64,000 nucleotides of DNA. Source: an uncultured Sphingomonadaceae bacterium (lineage in GTDB: Bacteria > Pseudomonadota > Alphaproteobacteria > Sphingomonadales > Sphingomonadaceae). This document shows positions 28,682 through 39,388 of the stretch, in pieces (the stretch's first letter is position 1; every line of letters begins with the position of its first letter). Position numbers and translations under genes: made by a program. The stretch spans positions 1,304,775-1,368,774 of the forward strand of contig CANLCX010000001.1 of assembly GCA_947489315.1 (NCBI GenBank), given 5' to 3'. The notes under the pieces were generated by a model. It saw only the letters and a program-made list of their open reading frames with translations. It was not told where the DNA came from and ran no database searches.

Positions 28682-29913
28682 TGGCTGATTATCTCGATGA
28701 AATGGACCATTTGGCGGACGATGCTGATCCGACAGTTGGTGATCTGGAAATCCAGAATTACACGATTAACTTCGGCCCCCAGCATCCCGCTGCCCATGGC
28801 GTTTTGCGGCTTGTGATGGAGCTGGACGGAGAAATTGTTGAGCGGCTTGATCCCCATGTTGGATTGCTTCACCGCGGCACCGAAAAGCTGATTGAGCATA
28901 AAACATACTTGCAGGCTTTGCCCTATTTTGACCGGCTCGATTATTGTTCGCCGCTCGCGATGGAGCATAGCTATGTGCTGGCGATTGAAAAACTGCTTGA
29001 CCTCGAAGTGCCCTTGCGCGGTCAATATCTGCGGGTTTTGTTCGCAGAGCTAACACGTATCTGCAATCACATGCTCAACATCGGTGCGCACGTGATGGAT
29101 GTGGGCGCGATGACGCCGAACCTCTGGGTCTTCGAAATTCGCGAGCAGTGCCTGGAATTTTTCGAGCGTGCCAGCGGCGCCCGTATGCACAGCGCCTGGT
29201 TCCGGCCCGGTGGCGTGCATCAGGATGTGCCATTGAAATTACTGACCGATATGGCCGATTGGCTTGATGAGTTTCCGACCTTGTTCGAGGATGCGATGAG
29301 CCTAGTTATTGACAATCGTATCTTCAAACAGCGTAATGTTGATATCGCGACTGTTTCCAAAGAGGATGCGGTGCGCTGGGGCTTTTCTGGCCCCATGATC
29401 CGCGGCAGCGGCATCGCATGGGATTTGCGCAAGTCGCAACCTTATGATGTTTATGGTCGCATGGAATTTGACGTGCCCGTTGGTACGCGCGGCGATTGCT
29501 ATGACCGGTTCATGGTTCGAGTTGAGGAAGTGCGCCAGTCGGCTCGCATCATGCGGCAGTGCCTCAACGAAATGCCCGAAGGGCCTGTTTCTAGCTCCGA
29601 TCGCAAGGTCGTCCCGCCCAAGCGCGCCGAGATGAAACAGTCGATGGAAGCTTTGATCCATCACTTTAAACTTTATACTGAAGGCTTCCATGTGCCTGCC
29701 GGCGAAGTCTATGTCGCGACCGAAAGTCCCAAAGGCGAATTCGGCGTGTATCTGGTCAGCGATGGCAGCAACAAGCCCTATCGCTGTAAAATCCGTCCGA
29801 CCGCTTTCTCGCATCTGCAAGCCATGGATTTCATGACCAAGGGGCATATGCTCTCTGACGCCACCGCCATATTGGGCGCGATGGATATCGTGTTCGGGGA
29901 GTGTGACCGTTGA
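28681..29913 (+). CDS. nuoD: NADH-quinone oxidoreductase subunit D
   Basis: [55 protein letters not shown]. Confidence 0.97.
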   Translation: MADYLDEMDHLADDADPTVGDLEIQNYTINFGPQHPAAHGVLRLVMELDGEIVERLDPHVGLLHRGTEKLIEHKTYLQALPYFDRLDYCSPLAMEHSYVLAIEKLLDLEVPLRGQYLRVLFAELTRICNHMLNIGAHVMDVGAMTPNLWVFEIREQCLEFFERASGARMHSAWFRPGGVHQDVPLKLLTDMADWLDEFPTLFEDAMSLVIDNRIFKQRNVDIATVSKEDAVRWGFSGPMIRGSGIAWDLRKSQPYDVYGRMEFDVPVGTRGDCYDRFMVRVEEVRQSARIMRQCLNEMPEGPVSSSDRKVVPPKRAEMKQSMEALIHHFKLYTEGFHVPAGEVYVATESPKGEFGVYLVSDGSNKPYRCKIRPTAFSHLQAMDFMTKGHMLSDATAILGAMDIVFGECDR

Positions 29914-30092
29914 TCTTGCGCGAAATATTCATTTTCATCGGAGCATTTGCGGCATTCGCATTGGCCGTAGCGGCCTATTTGGCGGCCTTTCACGGTGAAG
30001 TCAGCCTCAAGGAAATGTTGTCGACCGCTTTCGCGGCGGTCGTCGGGCTCTATGCCGGTCGCTATCTCGAACGGAAATTGCGCCATGTCTGA
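29910..30092 (+). CDS. Small membrane protein inserted between nuoD and nuoE
   Basis: 60 aa; TTG start in a TTGA overlap with the nuoD stop; one strong TM segment. Confidence 0.55.
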   Translation: MILREIFIFIGAFAAFALAVAAYLAAFHGEVSLKEMLSTAFAAVVGLYAGRYLERKLRHV

Positions 30093-30336
30093 TGCTCCCA
30101 ACAGCTCCAAGCGCTGGACATTGGGCGGCGGTGCTACGGTGTTTGTGATCGTAGGTATCATGTTGCTTTGGGAATTGTGGCAGCCGGCGAATATGCTCTG
30201 GAACATTATATTATTGATCCTGACGGTGGGAATAATCGGTGCCGGATTCTGGTTGAACATATATTTTTCAAAGAATTGGGACCAAATTGGAGAAGCGCGT
30301 TTTGATACGCGAAACAAAAGTGATTTAGATGGCTGA
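30085..30336 (+). CDS. Small two-TM membrane protein upstream of nuoE
   Basis: [61 protein letters not shown]; overlaps both neighbours. Confidence 0.6.
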   Translation: MSDAPNSSKRWTLGGGATVFVIVGIMLLWELWQPANMLWNIILLILTVGIIGAGFWLNIYFSKNWDQIGEARFDTRNKSDLDG

Positions 30337-30994
30337 AGCTGCAAATATCCCAGACGAAATTGAAGTCCGCGCCAAATGGGGTGACTTTAAATTCACGCCA
30401 GCGAATGAAAAACTCGCCAAATGGCAGATTGCGAAATATCCGGAAGGCCGCCAGAAATCGGCGGTCATGGCTTTGCTCGATCTGGCCCAGCGTCAAGTCG
30501 GTGCAGATACCAAAACGCAAGGCTGGTTGCCGGTTTCGGTGATCGAATATGTCGCCGCCTATTTGGATATGCCTTATATGCGCGCCTATGAAGTCGCGAC
30601 TTTCTACACCATGTATAATTTGGCTCCTGTTGGTCGTTTTCATGTACAGGTTTGCGGCACGACGCCTTGCATGCTGCGCGGCAGCGATGATGTCATGGCG
30701 GCTTGCAAAAATAAGGGCATGGCCAAAGGCAAAACGACGCCAGATGGCTTGTTTACGCTGACCGAAGTCGAATGCATGGGCAATTGTTCCAACGCGCCGA
30801 TGGTCCAGATTAACGACGATAATTACGAAGACCTCGATTACGATATCATGACCCGCATTTTGGAAGACCTGGCCGAAGGCAAAAAAATCAAAGTCGGTTC
30901 GCAAATTGGTCGTAAGACCAGCGAACCCAAAGGCGGTCCGGTGATTTTGAAAGATATGGTCAAGGCCAATCATGACTATCGGAAGGAGTGGTAA
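30329..30994 (+). CDS. nuoE: NADH-quinone oxidoreductase subunit E
   Basis: VCGTTPCMLRGSDDVMAACK, TEVECMGNCSNAPMVQIND. Confidence 0.95.
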   Translation: MAEAANIPDEIEVRAKWGDFKFTPANEKLAKWQIAKYPEGRQKSAVMALLDLAQRQVGADTKTQGWLPVSVIEYVAAYLDMPYMRAYEVATFYTMYNLAPVGRFHVQVCGTTPCMLRGSDDVMAACKNKGMAKGKTTPDGLFTLTEVECMGNCSNAPMVQINDDNYEDLDYDIMTRILEDLAEGKKIKVGSQIGRKTSEPKGGPVILKDMVKANHDYRKEW

Positions 30995-30995
30995 C

Positions 30996-31088
30996 ATGCT
31001 GCTCGACGGATATGCCGGATGGGTCGCGGTGGCGGTTATCGTGATTGCCGTGGCTGGTGGTCTTTGGGGCCGCAGGAGTAAGAAATAA
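30996..31088 (+). CDS. 30 aa putative membrane micropeptide between nuoE and nuoF
   Basis: [30 protein letters not shown]; taaTG overlap with the nuoF start; below the ORF-track size cutoff. Confidence 0.5.
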   Translation: MLLDGYAGWVAVAVIVIAVAGGLWGRRSKK

Positions 31089-32395
31089 TGGGTTTTGATT
31101 TCCTGCAGGACAAAGATCGGATCTTCACCAATGTCTATGGCTTTCAGTCATGGGACCTGAAAGCTGCCCAAAAACGTGGTGATTGGGATAAAACCGCTGA
31201 TATTATCAAGCGCGGCAATGACAAGATTATCAACGAGATGAAGGAAAGCGGCCTGCGCGGTCGTGGTGGCGCGGGTTTCCCGACTGGTCTGAAATGGTCC
31301 TTCATGCCGAAAGAGTCTCCGGATGGACGGCCAAGCTTTCTCGTCATCAATGCTGATGAGTCCGAGCCCGGTTCATGCAAAGACCGGGAAATCCTGCGTA
31401 ACGATCCGCATAAGTTGATCGAAGGCGCGCTGATTGCCGGTTTCGCGATGCGGGCTCGTGCCGCCTATATCTATATTCGCGGCGAATATATCATGGAAGC
31501 CAAGGTCATGGAGGCGGCCGTTAAGGAGGCCTATGACGCTGGCTTGATCGGTAAGAATGCTTCCAAATCCGGTTATGATTTTGACGTCTTTGTCCATCGT
31601 GGTGCAGGCGCTTATATTTGCGGTGAAGAAACCGCGATGATTGAAAGCCTGGAAGGCAAAAAAGGTCAACCGCGCCTCAAACCGCCATTTCCTGCCGGTG
31701 CCGGTCTCTACGGCTGCCCGACAACCGTGAACAACGTCGAGTCGATCGCAGTCGTCCCGACGATCTTGCGCCGCGGCGCGGCCTGGTTCGCCAGCTTTGG
31801 CCGCGAAGGCAATCACGGGACGAAATTGTTCCAGGTTTCCGGTCATGTCGACAAGCCAGCCGTATTCGAAGAAGCGATGTCGATCCCGTTCAAGGACATG
31901 ATCGAAAAACATTGCGGCGGGATTACCGGCGGTTGGGACAATCTGCTCGCGGTCATTCCTGGCGGATCATCCGTGCCCCTGGTGCCTGCCGAGCAGATCA
32001 TGGACGCGCCGATGGACTTTGACGGGCTCAAGGATCTGGGCTCCGGCCTCGGCACGGCGGCGGTCATCGTGATGGACAAGTCCACCGATATCGTCCGCGC
32101 AATCTCGCGGCTCGCCTATTTCTACAAGCACGAAAGCTGCGGCCAGTGCACGCCATGCCGCGAAGGCACGGGCTGGATGTGGCGGGTGATGGAAAAAATG
32201 CGCGATGGTGACGCGGATATCGGCGACATTGATACGCTTTATGAAGTGACTAAACAGGTCGAAGGTCACACGATCTGCGCGCTTGGCGACGCGGCGGCAT
32301 GGCCGATCCAAGGGCTGATCCGGCATTTCCGTCCAGAGATGGAGCGGCGGATAAACGAAAACAAAGGCGCAGAAGTGCTGGAGGCGGCGGAATGA
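31088..32395 (+). CDS. nuoF: NADH-quinone oxidoreductase subunit F
   Basis: [50 protein letters not shown]. Confidence 0.97.
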   Translation: MGFDFLQDKDRIFTNVYGFQSWDLKAAQKRGDWDKTADIIKRGNDKIINEMKESGLRGRGGAGFPTGLKWSFMPKESPDGRPSFLVINADESEPGSCKDREILRNDPHKLIEGALIAGFAMRARAAYIYIRGEYIMEAKVMEAAVKEAYDAGLIGKNASKSGYDFDVFVHRGAGAYICGEETAMIESLEGKKGQPRLKPPFPAGAGLYGCPTTVNNVESIAVVPTILRRGAAWFASFGREGNHGTKLFQVSGHVDKPAVFEEAMSIPFKDMIEKHCGGITGGWDNLLAVIPGGSSVPLVPAEQIMDAPMDFDGLKDLGSGLGTAAVIVMDKSTDIVRAISRLAYFYKHESCGQCTPCREGTGWMWRVMEKMRDGDADIGDIDTLYEVTKQVEGHTICALGDAAAWPIQGLIRHFRPEMERRINENKGAEVLEAAE

Positions 32396-32643
32396 TGCTG
32401 CATCGCCAAGATGGGCAGGGGAGGGGTTACCGAGCTTTTCGCGAAGGCTCTAAGGGAATTCCGATGACTGATCGTTCTGCAGTGCAAGATAGTGACAAAT
32501 GGTCTGCTCGCGTTCACGTCGCTGATGAATCTGCGGCAGCTGCGAAGCTCAAAGTGGGCTGGCATCTTTGGATGGAGCGCGAAGATGGTTCTTCAACGCG
32601 ACCGTCTTTGATTACGCCGACAAGTGTGGAGGGTTGGCGCTAA
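32392..32643 (+). CDS. Hypothetical protein inserted between nuoF and nuoG
   Basis: 83 aa ORF that fits the gap exactly: ATGA overlap with nuoF and TAATG overlap with nuoG. Confidence 0.55.
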   Translation: MMLHRQDGQGRGYRAFREGSKGIPMTDRSAVQDSDKWSARVHVADESAAAAKLKVGWHLWMEREDGSSTRPSLITPTSVEGWR

Positions 32644-34655
32644 TGCCTAAAGTCACCGTAGATGGTATCGAACTGGAAGTGCCGCAGGGCGCGACTGTGC
32701 TGCAGGCTGCCGAGCTTGCGGGGAAAGAGATTCCGCGTTTCTGCTACCACGAACGGCTGTCCATCGCGGGCAACTGCCGGATGTGTCTGGTCGAAGTGAA
32801 GCCGGGGCCGCCGAAGCCTCAAGCGAGCTGTGCTTTGCCAGCTGCTGAAGGTCAGGAAATCCGTACTGACAGTGCAATGGTCAAAAAGGCCCGCGAAGGG
32901 GTGATGGAATTTCTCCTGATCAACCATCCGCTCGACTGTCCGATTTGCGATCAAGGCGGCGAATGCGATCTTCAGGATCAGGCGATGGCTTATGGCAAGG
33001 GCGGCTCGCGCTACGAAGAGAATAAGCGTGCGGTTACCGAAAAATATATGGGTCCGATCGTCAAGACGGTGATGACCCGCTGCATTCACTGCACCCGCTG
33101 TGTCCGGTTTAGTGAAGAAGTCGCAGGCGTTGAAGAAATTGGCGCAATTGGCCGTGGCGAGGGGATGGAGATTACCTCTTATCTCGAAGGCGCGGTGCAT
33201 AGCGAATTGAGCGGCAATGTCGTTGATCTTTGTCCTGTTGGCGCCTTGACGTCAAAACCCTATGCATTTGAAGCGCGGCCTTGGGAGTTGACCAAAACCA
33301 TGGGCATTGATGTCATGGACGGCGTAGGCACGAATATCCGCATCGACAGTCGTGGCCGTGAAGTGCTGCGCGCGCTGCCTCGCGTCAATGATGATGTGAA
33401 TGAGGAATGGGCGACCGACAAGACGCGTCATGCTGTCGACGGCCTGATGAAGCGCCGCCTCGACAAACCTTATATCCGGCAGAATGGCACATTGATGCCG
33501 GCGAGCTGGAATGAAGCTTTTAACGCCATTGCAGCGGCAAAAGCGGGTAGCTCGGTGGCTGCGATTGCTGGCGATCTCGTCGATTGTGAAACCATGTACG
33601 CGACCAAGCGACTGCTGAAATCCATGCGGTCCGATATGCTAGAAGGGCGTCAGACGGGATTGTCTTATGACGTGTCCAATTTGGCGGCGGTCAATTTTAA
33701 TACGACCATAGCGGGTATCGAAGAAGCCGATGTAATCGTCTTGGTCTCGACCAACCCGCGCTGGGAAGCGTCGCTGGTCAATACGCGCATCCGCAAGGCT
33801 GTGCGCAAGGGCGGAGCGAAAGTCTTTGGCATTGGGCCAGAGGCGGATCAAACCTATCCGATGGAATGGTTGGGTGACGATATGGGCTTGCTGGCGAAGC
33901 TCCCCAAAGCGGCAGCGGATGCTCTAAAAAATGCGGAGAGACCAGCGTTAATCCTAGGCGGTGGCGCCTTGAGTGTTGAAGGTGCACATGGCGCGGCCCT
34001 GAAACTGGCGACGAAGTACAAATTGGTCCGGGATGACTGGAATGGTTTCAACGTGCTCCACATTGGTGCCTCGCGCACCGGCGGATTGATGCTGGGCTAT
34101 GCTTATGATGGCGGTATCAAAGCGATTGCTGCGAAGAAACCAAAGCTGCTTTTCTCGCTCGGCGCGGATGAAATGAATTACGATGCGTTCGAAAAAAGCT
34201 TTAAAGTTTACATCGGCCATCATGGTGACGCTGGCGCGCATGCGGCGGATGTCATCCTGCCAGCGGCTGCCTATACCGAGAAAAACGGGACTTATGTGAA
34301 CCTTGAAGGCCGCGTGCAACGCTCCAGCAAAGCGATTTTCGCTCCTGGTGATGCGCGCGAAGACTGGAGCATCTTGCGAGCTCTGTCAGAGGTGATCGGA
34401 AAAACTTTACCGTTTGATAGCTTTGAAGAGCTGCGCGGCAAAATGTACAAAGATCATCCGGAAATGGCGGAAGAAGGCCTTGCTTCCTTTGATTGGGCAC
34501 CGCCAATTGGATTGCCCGATAAGCCCAAAGGGCAGGGCGTACACCCGATCAAGGATTTCTACCTGACCAACAGTATCGCCCGCGCCAGCGCGACGATGCA
34601 GCGTTGTTCGGCTGAATTGCTGCATGGTGATGATATGCTGGAGGCCGCGGAATGA
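32643..34655 (+). CDS. nuoG: NADH-quinone oxidoreductase subunit G
   Basis: [58 protein letters not shown]. Confidence 0.96.
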   Translation: MPKVTVDGIELEVPQGATVLQAAELAGKEIPRFCYHERLSIAGNCRMCLVEVKPGPPKPQASCALPAAEGQEIRTDSAMVKKAREGVMEFLLINHPLDCPICDQGGECDLQDQAMAYGKGGSRYEENKRAVTEKYMGPIVKTVMTRCIHCTRCVRFSEEVAGVEEIGAIGRGEGMEITSYLEGAVHSELSGNVVDLCPVGALTSKPYAFEARPWELTKTMGIDVMDGVGTNIRIDSRGREVLRALPRVNDDVNEEWATDKTRHAVDGLMKRRLDKPYIRQNGTLMPASWNEAFNAIAAAKAGSSVAAIAGDLVDCETMYATKRLLKSMRSDMLEGRQTGLSYDVSNLAAVNFNTTIAGIEEADVIVLVSTNPRWEASLVNTRIRKAVRKGGAKVFGIGPEADQTYPMEWLGDDMGLLAKLPKAAADALKNAERPALILGGGALSVEGAHGAALKLATKYKLVRDDWNGFNVLHIGASRTGGLMLGYAYDGGIKAIAAKKPKLLFSLGADEMNYDAFEKSFKVYIGHHGDAGAHAADVILPAAAYTEKNGTYVNLEGRVQRSSKAIFAPGDAREDWSILRALSEVIGKTLPFDSFEELRGKMYKDHPEMAEEGLASFDWAPPIGLPDKPKGQGVHPIKDFYLTNSIARASATMQRCSAELLHGDDMLEAAE

Positions 34656-34873
34656 TTGATATTCTAATCATTATTGGGTCCGTCGCGACTACGTTGGTCT
34701 CGCTCTATGTTTTAGTTCGAATTTTGATGTGGTTGAGTGATAGGAAAGTTCGAAAGCAAGCACGTCGATGGCATTCCAGAGGACCCGGTATTGTAGCGGG
34801 TGGTTCTTATGGAGAATATGGTCTCGGTAGCACCGATGTTGGCGGTGGCGATGGCTGCGGAGGTGGCGACTGA
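34652..34873 (+). CDS. Small membrane protein with Gly/Asp/Cys-rich tail, between nuoG and nuoH
   Basis: 73 aa, N-terminal TM, tail [15 protein letters not shown] and TGATG overlaps with neighbours. Confidence 0.6.
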   Translation: MIDILIIIGSVATTLVSLYVLVRILMWLSDRKVRKQARRWHSRGPGIVAGGSYGEYGLGSTDVGGGDGCGGGD

Positions 34874-35925
34874 TGACCGAATATCTCCAATCAACTTTTC
34901 TAGGCCCTGAGATTGGCTGGTTTGTTGCGACATTGGCGCTGATCCTGCTTATCGCGCTGCCGCTGATGCTGGCTGTGGCGATGATCATCTATGTCGATCG
35001 CAAGATTATTGCTGCCGTGGCGCTGCGTCGTGGCCCCAATGTGGTCGGTCCGTTCGGTTTGTTGCAGAGTTTTGCTGACGGTCTGAAAGTGTTCCTTCAG
35101 GAAACGATTATTCCATCCAGCGCGAATAAAGGTCTGTTCCTGCTGGCACCGATCATCACGTTCACCGTGGCTTTGCTGGCTTGGGCAGTCATTCCATTTA
35201 GCGAGGAAATGGTTCTCGCGAATATCAATATCGGTTTGCTGTACATTCTCGCGATAAGCTCGCTTGGGGTTTATGGTGTGGTGATTTCCGGTTGGGCGAG
35301 TAACTCCAAATATCCGTTTTTCTCGGCCATGCGTGCGGCCGCGCAGATGATTTCTTATGAAGTTTCCATCGGTTTCATTCTGATTTCGGTGGTGCTGTTT
35401 GCCGGTACGTTCAATCTCAACGAAATTATCAAAGCCCAGGAAGGCCATGTTTTCGGTGTTATAAACGCTTACGGCCTCAATCCGCTGCTGTTTCCGATGG
35501 CGGTGATGTTCCTTATCAGTTCGATGGCGGAAACGGCGCGGGCACCTTTCGATCTCACCGAAGCAGAGAGCGAACTGGTAGCCGGATATCAGACCGAATA
35601 TTCGTCCATGTCCTTCGCACTGTTCTGGCTGGGGGAATATGCCAACATCCTGCTCATGTGTGCGCTTAATGTGATCCTGTTCTGGGGAGGCTGGTTACCG
35701 CCAATTGATTGGGAACCGCTTTATGCTGTGCCTGGCATTATTTGGTTGTTTTTGAAGATGTTTGTGGTTTTTTTCATCTTCGGTTTGGCATGGGCTACGG
35801 TTCCGCGGTACCGCTATGACCAGCTCATGCGTTTGGGTTGGAAAGTGTTCCTGCCGATCAGCCTGTTCTGGGTCTTTCTGGTCAGTGGATATGTCATGAT
35901 TGATAAATTTGGGTGGCCGCTATGA
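34873..35925 (+). CDS. nuoH: NADH-quinone oxidoreductase subunit H
   Basis: [56 protein letters not shown]. Confidence 0.97.
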   Translation: MTEYLQSTFLGPEIGWFVATLALILLIALPLMLAVAMIIYVDRKIIAAVALRRGPNVVGPFGLLQSFADGLKVFLQETIIPSSANKGLFLLAPIITFTVALLAWAVIPFSEEMVLANINIGLLYILAISSLGVYGVVISGWASNSKYPFFSAMRAAAQMISYEVSIGFILISVVLFAGTFNLNEIIKAQEGHVFGVINAYGLNPLLFPMAVMFLISSMAETARAPFDLTEAESELVAGYQTEYSSMSFALFWLGEYANILLMCALNVILFWGGWLPPIDWEPLYAVPGIIWLFLKMFVVFFIFGLAWATVPRYRYDQLMRLGWKVFLPISLFWVFLVSGYVMIDKFGWPL

Positions 35926-36407
35926 GAATATTAGAAATCATAAAAGCGTTCACGCTGTACGAAATTGTTTTGGCGCATATTTTGACGCTGAAATATTTCT
36001 TCAAAAAGAAGAAGACGATCAACTACCCCTACGAAAAGAACCCGATTTCGCCGCGGTTCCGGGGGGAGCATGTGCTGCGCCGCTATCCTAATGGCGAAGA
36101 ACGCTGCATTGCCTGCAAGCTGTGTGAAGCCGTTTGCCCGGCGCAGGCGATTACGATTGAAGCCGAACCGCGCGAAGATGGCAGTCGCCGTACCACGCGA
36201 TATGATATCGACATGACAAAATGCATTTACTGTGGTTTCTGTCAGGAAGCCTGTCCGGTGGATGCAGTTGTTGAAGGCCCGAATTTTGAATATTCGACTG
36301 AGACACGCGAAGAACTAATCTACGACAAGGCGAAACTGCTTGAAAATGGTGACAAATGGGAGCGAGCCATCGCATCCAACCTTGCCGCCGACGCGCCCTA
36401 CCGTTAA
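35922..36407 (+). CDS. nuoI: NADH-quinone oxidoreductase subunit I
   Basis: [44 protein letters not shown] overlap with nuoH. Confidence 0.97.
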   Translation: MRILEIIKAFTLYEIVLAHILTLKYFFKKKKTINYPYEKNPISPRFRGEHVLRRYPNGEERCIACKLCEAVCPAQAITIEAEPREDGSRRTTRYDIDMTKCIYCGFCQEACPVDAVVEGPNFEYSTETREELIYDKAKLLENGDKWERAIASNLAADAPYR

Positions 36408-36448
36408 GGCGCTGACAAGATTCTAAGGGGGTTACGGAAACCGTTATA

Positions 36449-37063
36449 ATGCAAATATTTGCTTTCTATCTGTTCGCATCAATCGTCATTGCCAGCGCGG
36501 CTTTTTGTATCTTTGCGCGCAATCCGGTGCATAGCGTTTTATGGCTGATTTTGGCGTTTTTCAACGCTGCTGGCTTGATGCTGCTAGTGGGTGCGGAATT
36601 TATCGCCGCCCTGCTGGTTATAGTTTATGTCGGTGCCGTGGCGGTCCTGTTCCTGTTCGTGGTGATGATGCTCGACATTGATTTTGCCGAGCTGCGCGCT
36701 GGTTTCATGAAAAACCTGCCCTTGGGTTTGGTACTGGCTTTGATACTTGCGGCAGAATTTATCATTTTTGGTGCACTGTCTTGGTCCTCTGCTGGCATGG
36801 GCGACGCCAATGCGGTTGTCGGGCCTCCTGCGGGCGGGCCTTCCAATATCGAGGCGTTGGGCACGTTACTCTATACTAAATATATCTTTCTGTTTGAGGC
36901 AGCGGGAATGATCCTGCTCGTCGCCATGGTTGGCGCCATTGTCCTAACCAACCGCAAACGCGGCGGTGTCCGGTCTCAAAATATCCAAGAGCAAGTTAGA
37001 CGGCGTCCCGAAGATGCCACACGCAATACTCAGCCTGAAGTAGGCAAGGGGGTCGAGCTATGA
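36449..37063 (+). CDS. nuoJ: NADH-quinone oxidoreductase subunit J
   Basis: [54 protein letters not shown]. Confidence 0.95.
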   Translation: MQIFAFYLFASIVIASAAFCIFARNPVHSVLWLILAFFNAAGLMLLVGAEFIAALLVIVYVGAVAVLFLFVVMMLDIDFAELRAGFMKNLPLGLVLALILAAEFIIFGALSWSSAGMGDANAVVGPPAGGPSNIEALGTLLYTKYIFLFEAAGMILLVAMVGAIVLTNRKRGGVRSQNIQEQVRRRPEDATRNTQPEVGKGVEL

Positions 37064-37365
37064 TCGGCATTGAACATTATCTGGTGGTCAGTTCCATCCT
37101 GTTTGTGATGGGGATGCTTGGCATTTTCCTGAACCGCAAAAATATCATTATCATCTTGATGGCGATTGAATTGATATTGCTGGCGGTAAACCTGAACCTT
37201 GTCGCGTTTAGTGCTTTTCTTGGCGATATGACCGGTCAGGTTTTTGCGATGTTTGTGCTCACTGTTGCGGCAGGTGAGGCTGCAATCGGCCTTGCGATAT
37301 TGGTTATCTATTTCCGTCAGCGCGGCACGATCGCCGTTGATGACGTCAACCGGATGAAGGGTTAG
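37060..37365 (+). CDS. nuoK: NADH-quinone oxidoreductase subunit K
   Basis: [41 protein letters not shown]-type sequence; [14 protein letters not shown]. Confidence 0.96.
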   Translation: MIGIEHYLVVSSILFVMGMLGIFLNRKNIIIILMAIELILLAVNLNLVAFSAFLGDMTGQVFAMFVLTVAAGEAAIGLAILVIYFRQRGTIAVDDVNRMKG

Positions 37366-37369
37366 GGAC

Positions 37370-39388
37370 TTGACGATCCAGCTTATCGTTTTCCTGCCCT
37401 TGTTGGCAGCAATAGTCGCAGGTTTTGGCAATCGTATGATTGGCAATGTTGCAGCGAAATTTGTCACGACCGCCGCTTTGTTCGCATCATGCGCGCTCAG
37501 TTGGCCGATATTTATCGACTATATCATGCTGTCCCGAGCTGCCGAAGTGGTGCCGGTACTGACATGGGTGCAGTCGGGTGATCTGAACTTTGAATGGGCG
37601 TTGCGCGTTGATGCGCTGACGGCCGTTATGCTGGTGGTGGTGACTACGGTTTCGGCCTTGGTCCACCTATATAGCTGGGGCTATATGGATGAAGATCCTG
37701 ATCAACCGCGGTTTTTCGCTTATTTGTCGCTCTTTACCTTCGCGATGTTGATGCTGGTGACGGCCAATAATCTCGTTCAGATGTTCTTCGGTTGGGAAGG
37801 GGTTGGTCTTGCCTCCTACCTGCTCATTGGTTTCTGGTTCAAGAAACCAAGCGCTAGCGCGGCGGCGATCAAAGCCTTTGTCGTTAACCGGGTTGGTGAC
37901 CTTGGCTTCATGCTCGGTATTTTCGGCACCTTCCTCGTCTTTGGAACCGTTTCCATTCCTGAAATTTTAGAAGCTGCCCCTGCTATGGCAGGATCGACAA
38001 TTACCTTTGCGGGTATGCGTCTGGATACGATGACCATTCTCTGCCTGCTGCTGTTTATTGGTGCGATGGGCAAATCGGCGCAATTGGGCCTGCACACGTG
38101 GTTGCCTGATGCGATGGAAGGGCCGACTCCTGTGTCCGCGCTCATCCACGCAGCGACAATGGTTACAGCCGGTGTCTTTATGGTTTGCCGTCTCTCGCCG
38201 ATGTTTGAAACCAGCGATGTGGCTTTGACTGTCATTACGGTAGTTGGTGCTTCTACGGCGATTTTTGCCGCGACAGTTGGCCTTGTCCAAACCGATATTA
38301 AGCGGGTGATCGCTTATTCCACCTGTTCACAGCTGGGCTATATGTTCTTCGCTGCTGGCGTCGGCGCCTATAGCGCCGCAATGTTCCACCTGTTCACCCA
38401 CGCTTTCTTCAAGGCGCTTCTGTTCCTTGGTGCAGGCTCGGTGATCCATGCGATGCATCATGAGCAGGACATGCGCTACTATGGCGGGCTTCGGAAAGAA
38501 ATTCCGCTGACTTTCTGGGCGATGATGGCCGGTACACTGGCAATTACCGGTGTTGGTATCATCCACATGGGGGCTATCCCAGCAATCGGCTTTGCAGGAT
38601 TTTTCTCGAAAGATGCGATTATCGAGGCGGCTTTTGCTAGTGGCACGAGTACGGGGCAGTTTGCTTTTGCAATCGGTGTGCTTGCAGCCTTGCTGACCAG
38701 CTTTTATAGCTGGCGTTTGATGTTCCTAACCTTCTGGGGCAAGCCACGTTGGATCCAGTCTGAGCATATTCAGCATAGCGTTCACAAGACGCCAGAGACA
38801 GCCGAAGATTCAACTGGCGGTTATCATCCTCATGAAAGTCCGATGTCGATATTGATTCCGCTTGGTGTGCTTAGCCTCGGTGCGATTGGGGCGGGCTTCC
38901 TATTCCACAATCAGTTTATTGACGCGACGGAAGGTTTCCGCTTCTGGGCGGGTAGCTTGGCGTTTGATCGCCATCTGATGCATGCAATTCACGAGGTGCC
39001 CCTTTGGGTGAAGCTGGCTTCGACCGTTGCGATGTTGACCGGACTGCTGACCGCTTATCTAATGTACTTCCGCGGGAAAGATCGTCCAGCGCGTTTGGCA
39101 GCGACCTTCCAGCCGCTCTATAATTTCTTCTTCAACAAATGGTATTTTGACGAGCTTTATGACCTGATCTTTGTTCGCCCGGCCTTCTGGTTTGGACGGC
39201 TGTTCTGGAAAGCTGGTGACGAAGGTACGATTGATCGCTTTGGTCCCAATGGTGTTGCGGCCGTCGTGGCAAGTGGCGCCGGTATCGCGAAACGGTTCCA
39301 GACCGGATATCTCTACAGCTATGCGCTGGTCATGTTGCTTGGACTGGCGGCTGCGGTGACGTGGCTTATCGTGCGGGGAGCAAACTGA
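37370..39388 (+). CDS. nuoL: NADH-quinone oxidoreductase subunit L
   Basis: [54 protein letters not shown]. Confidence 0.97.
   Translation: MTIQLIVFLPLLAAIVAGFGNRMIGNVAAKFVTTAALFASCALSWPIFIDYIMLSRAAEVVPVLTWVQSGDLNFEWALRVDALTAVMLVVVTTVSALVHLYSWGYMDEDPDQPRFFAYLSLFTFAMLMLVTANNLVQMFFGWEGVGLASYLLIGFWFKKPSASAAAIKAFVVNRVGDLGFMLGIFGTFLVFGTVSIPEILEAAPAMAGSTITFAGMRLDTMTILCLLLFIGAMGKSAQLGLHTWLPDAMEGPTPVSALIHAATMVTAGVFMVCRLSPMFETSDVALTVITVVGASTAIFAATVGLVQTDIKRVIAYSTCSQLGYMFFAAGVGAYSAAMFHLFTHAFFKALLFLGAGSVIHAMHHEQDMRYYGGLRKEIPLTFWAMMAGTLAITGVGIIHMGAIPAIGFAGFFSKDAIIEAAFASGTSTGQFAFAIGVLAALLTSFYSWRLMFLTFWGKPRWIQSEHIQHSVHKTPETAEDSTGGYHPHESPMSILIPLGVLSLGAIGAGFLFHNQFIDATEGFRFWAGSLAFDRHLMHAIHEVPLWVKLASTVAMLTGLLTAYLMYFRGKDRPARLAATFQPLYNFFFNKWYFDELYDLIFVRPAFWFGRLFWKAGDEGTIDRFGPNGVAAVVASGAGIAKRFQTGYLYSYALVMLLGLAAAVTWLIVRGAN

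Noticed and set aside
30206-30997. 263 aa minus-strand ORF opposite nuoE
   Set aside because: Antisense shadow of a clear nuoE; composition is typical of reverse-complement reading, with no recognisable domain.
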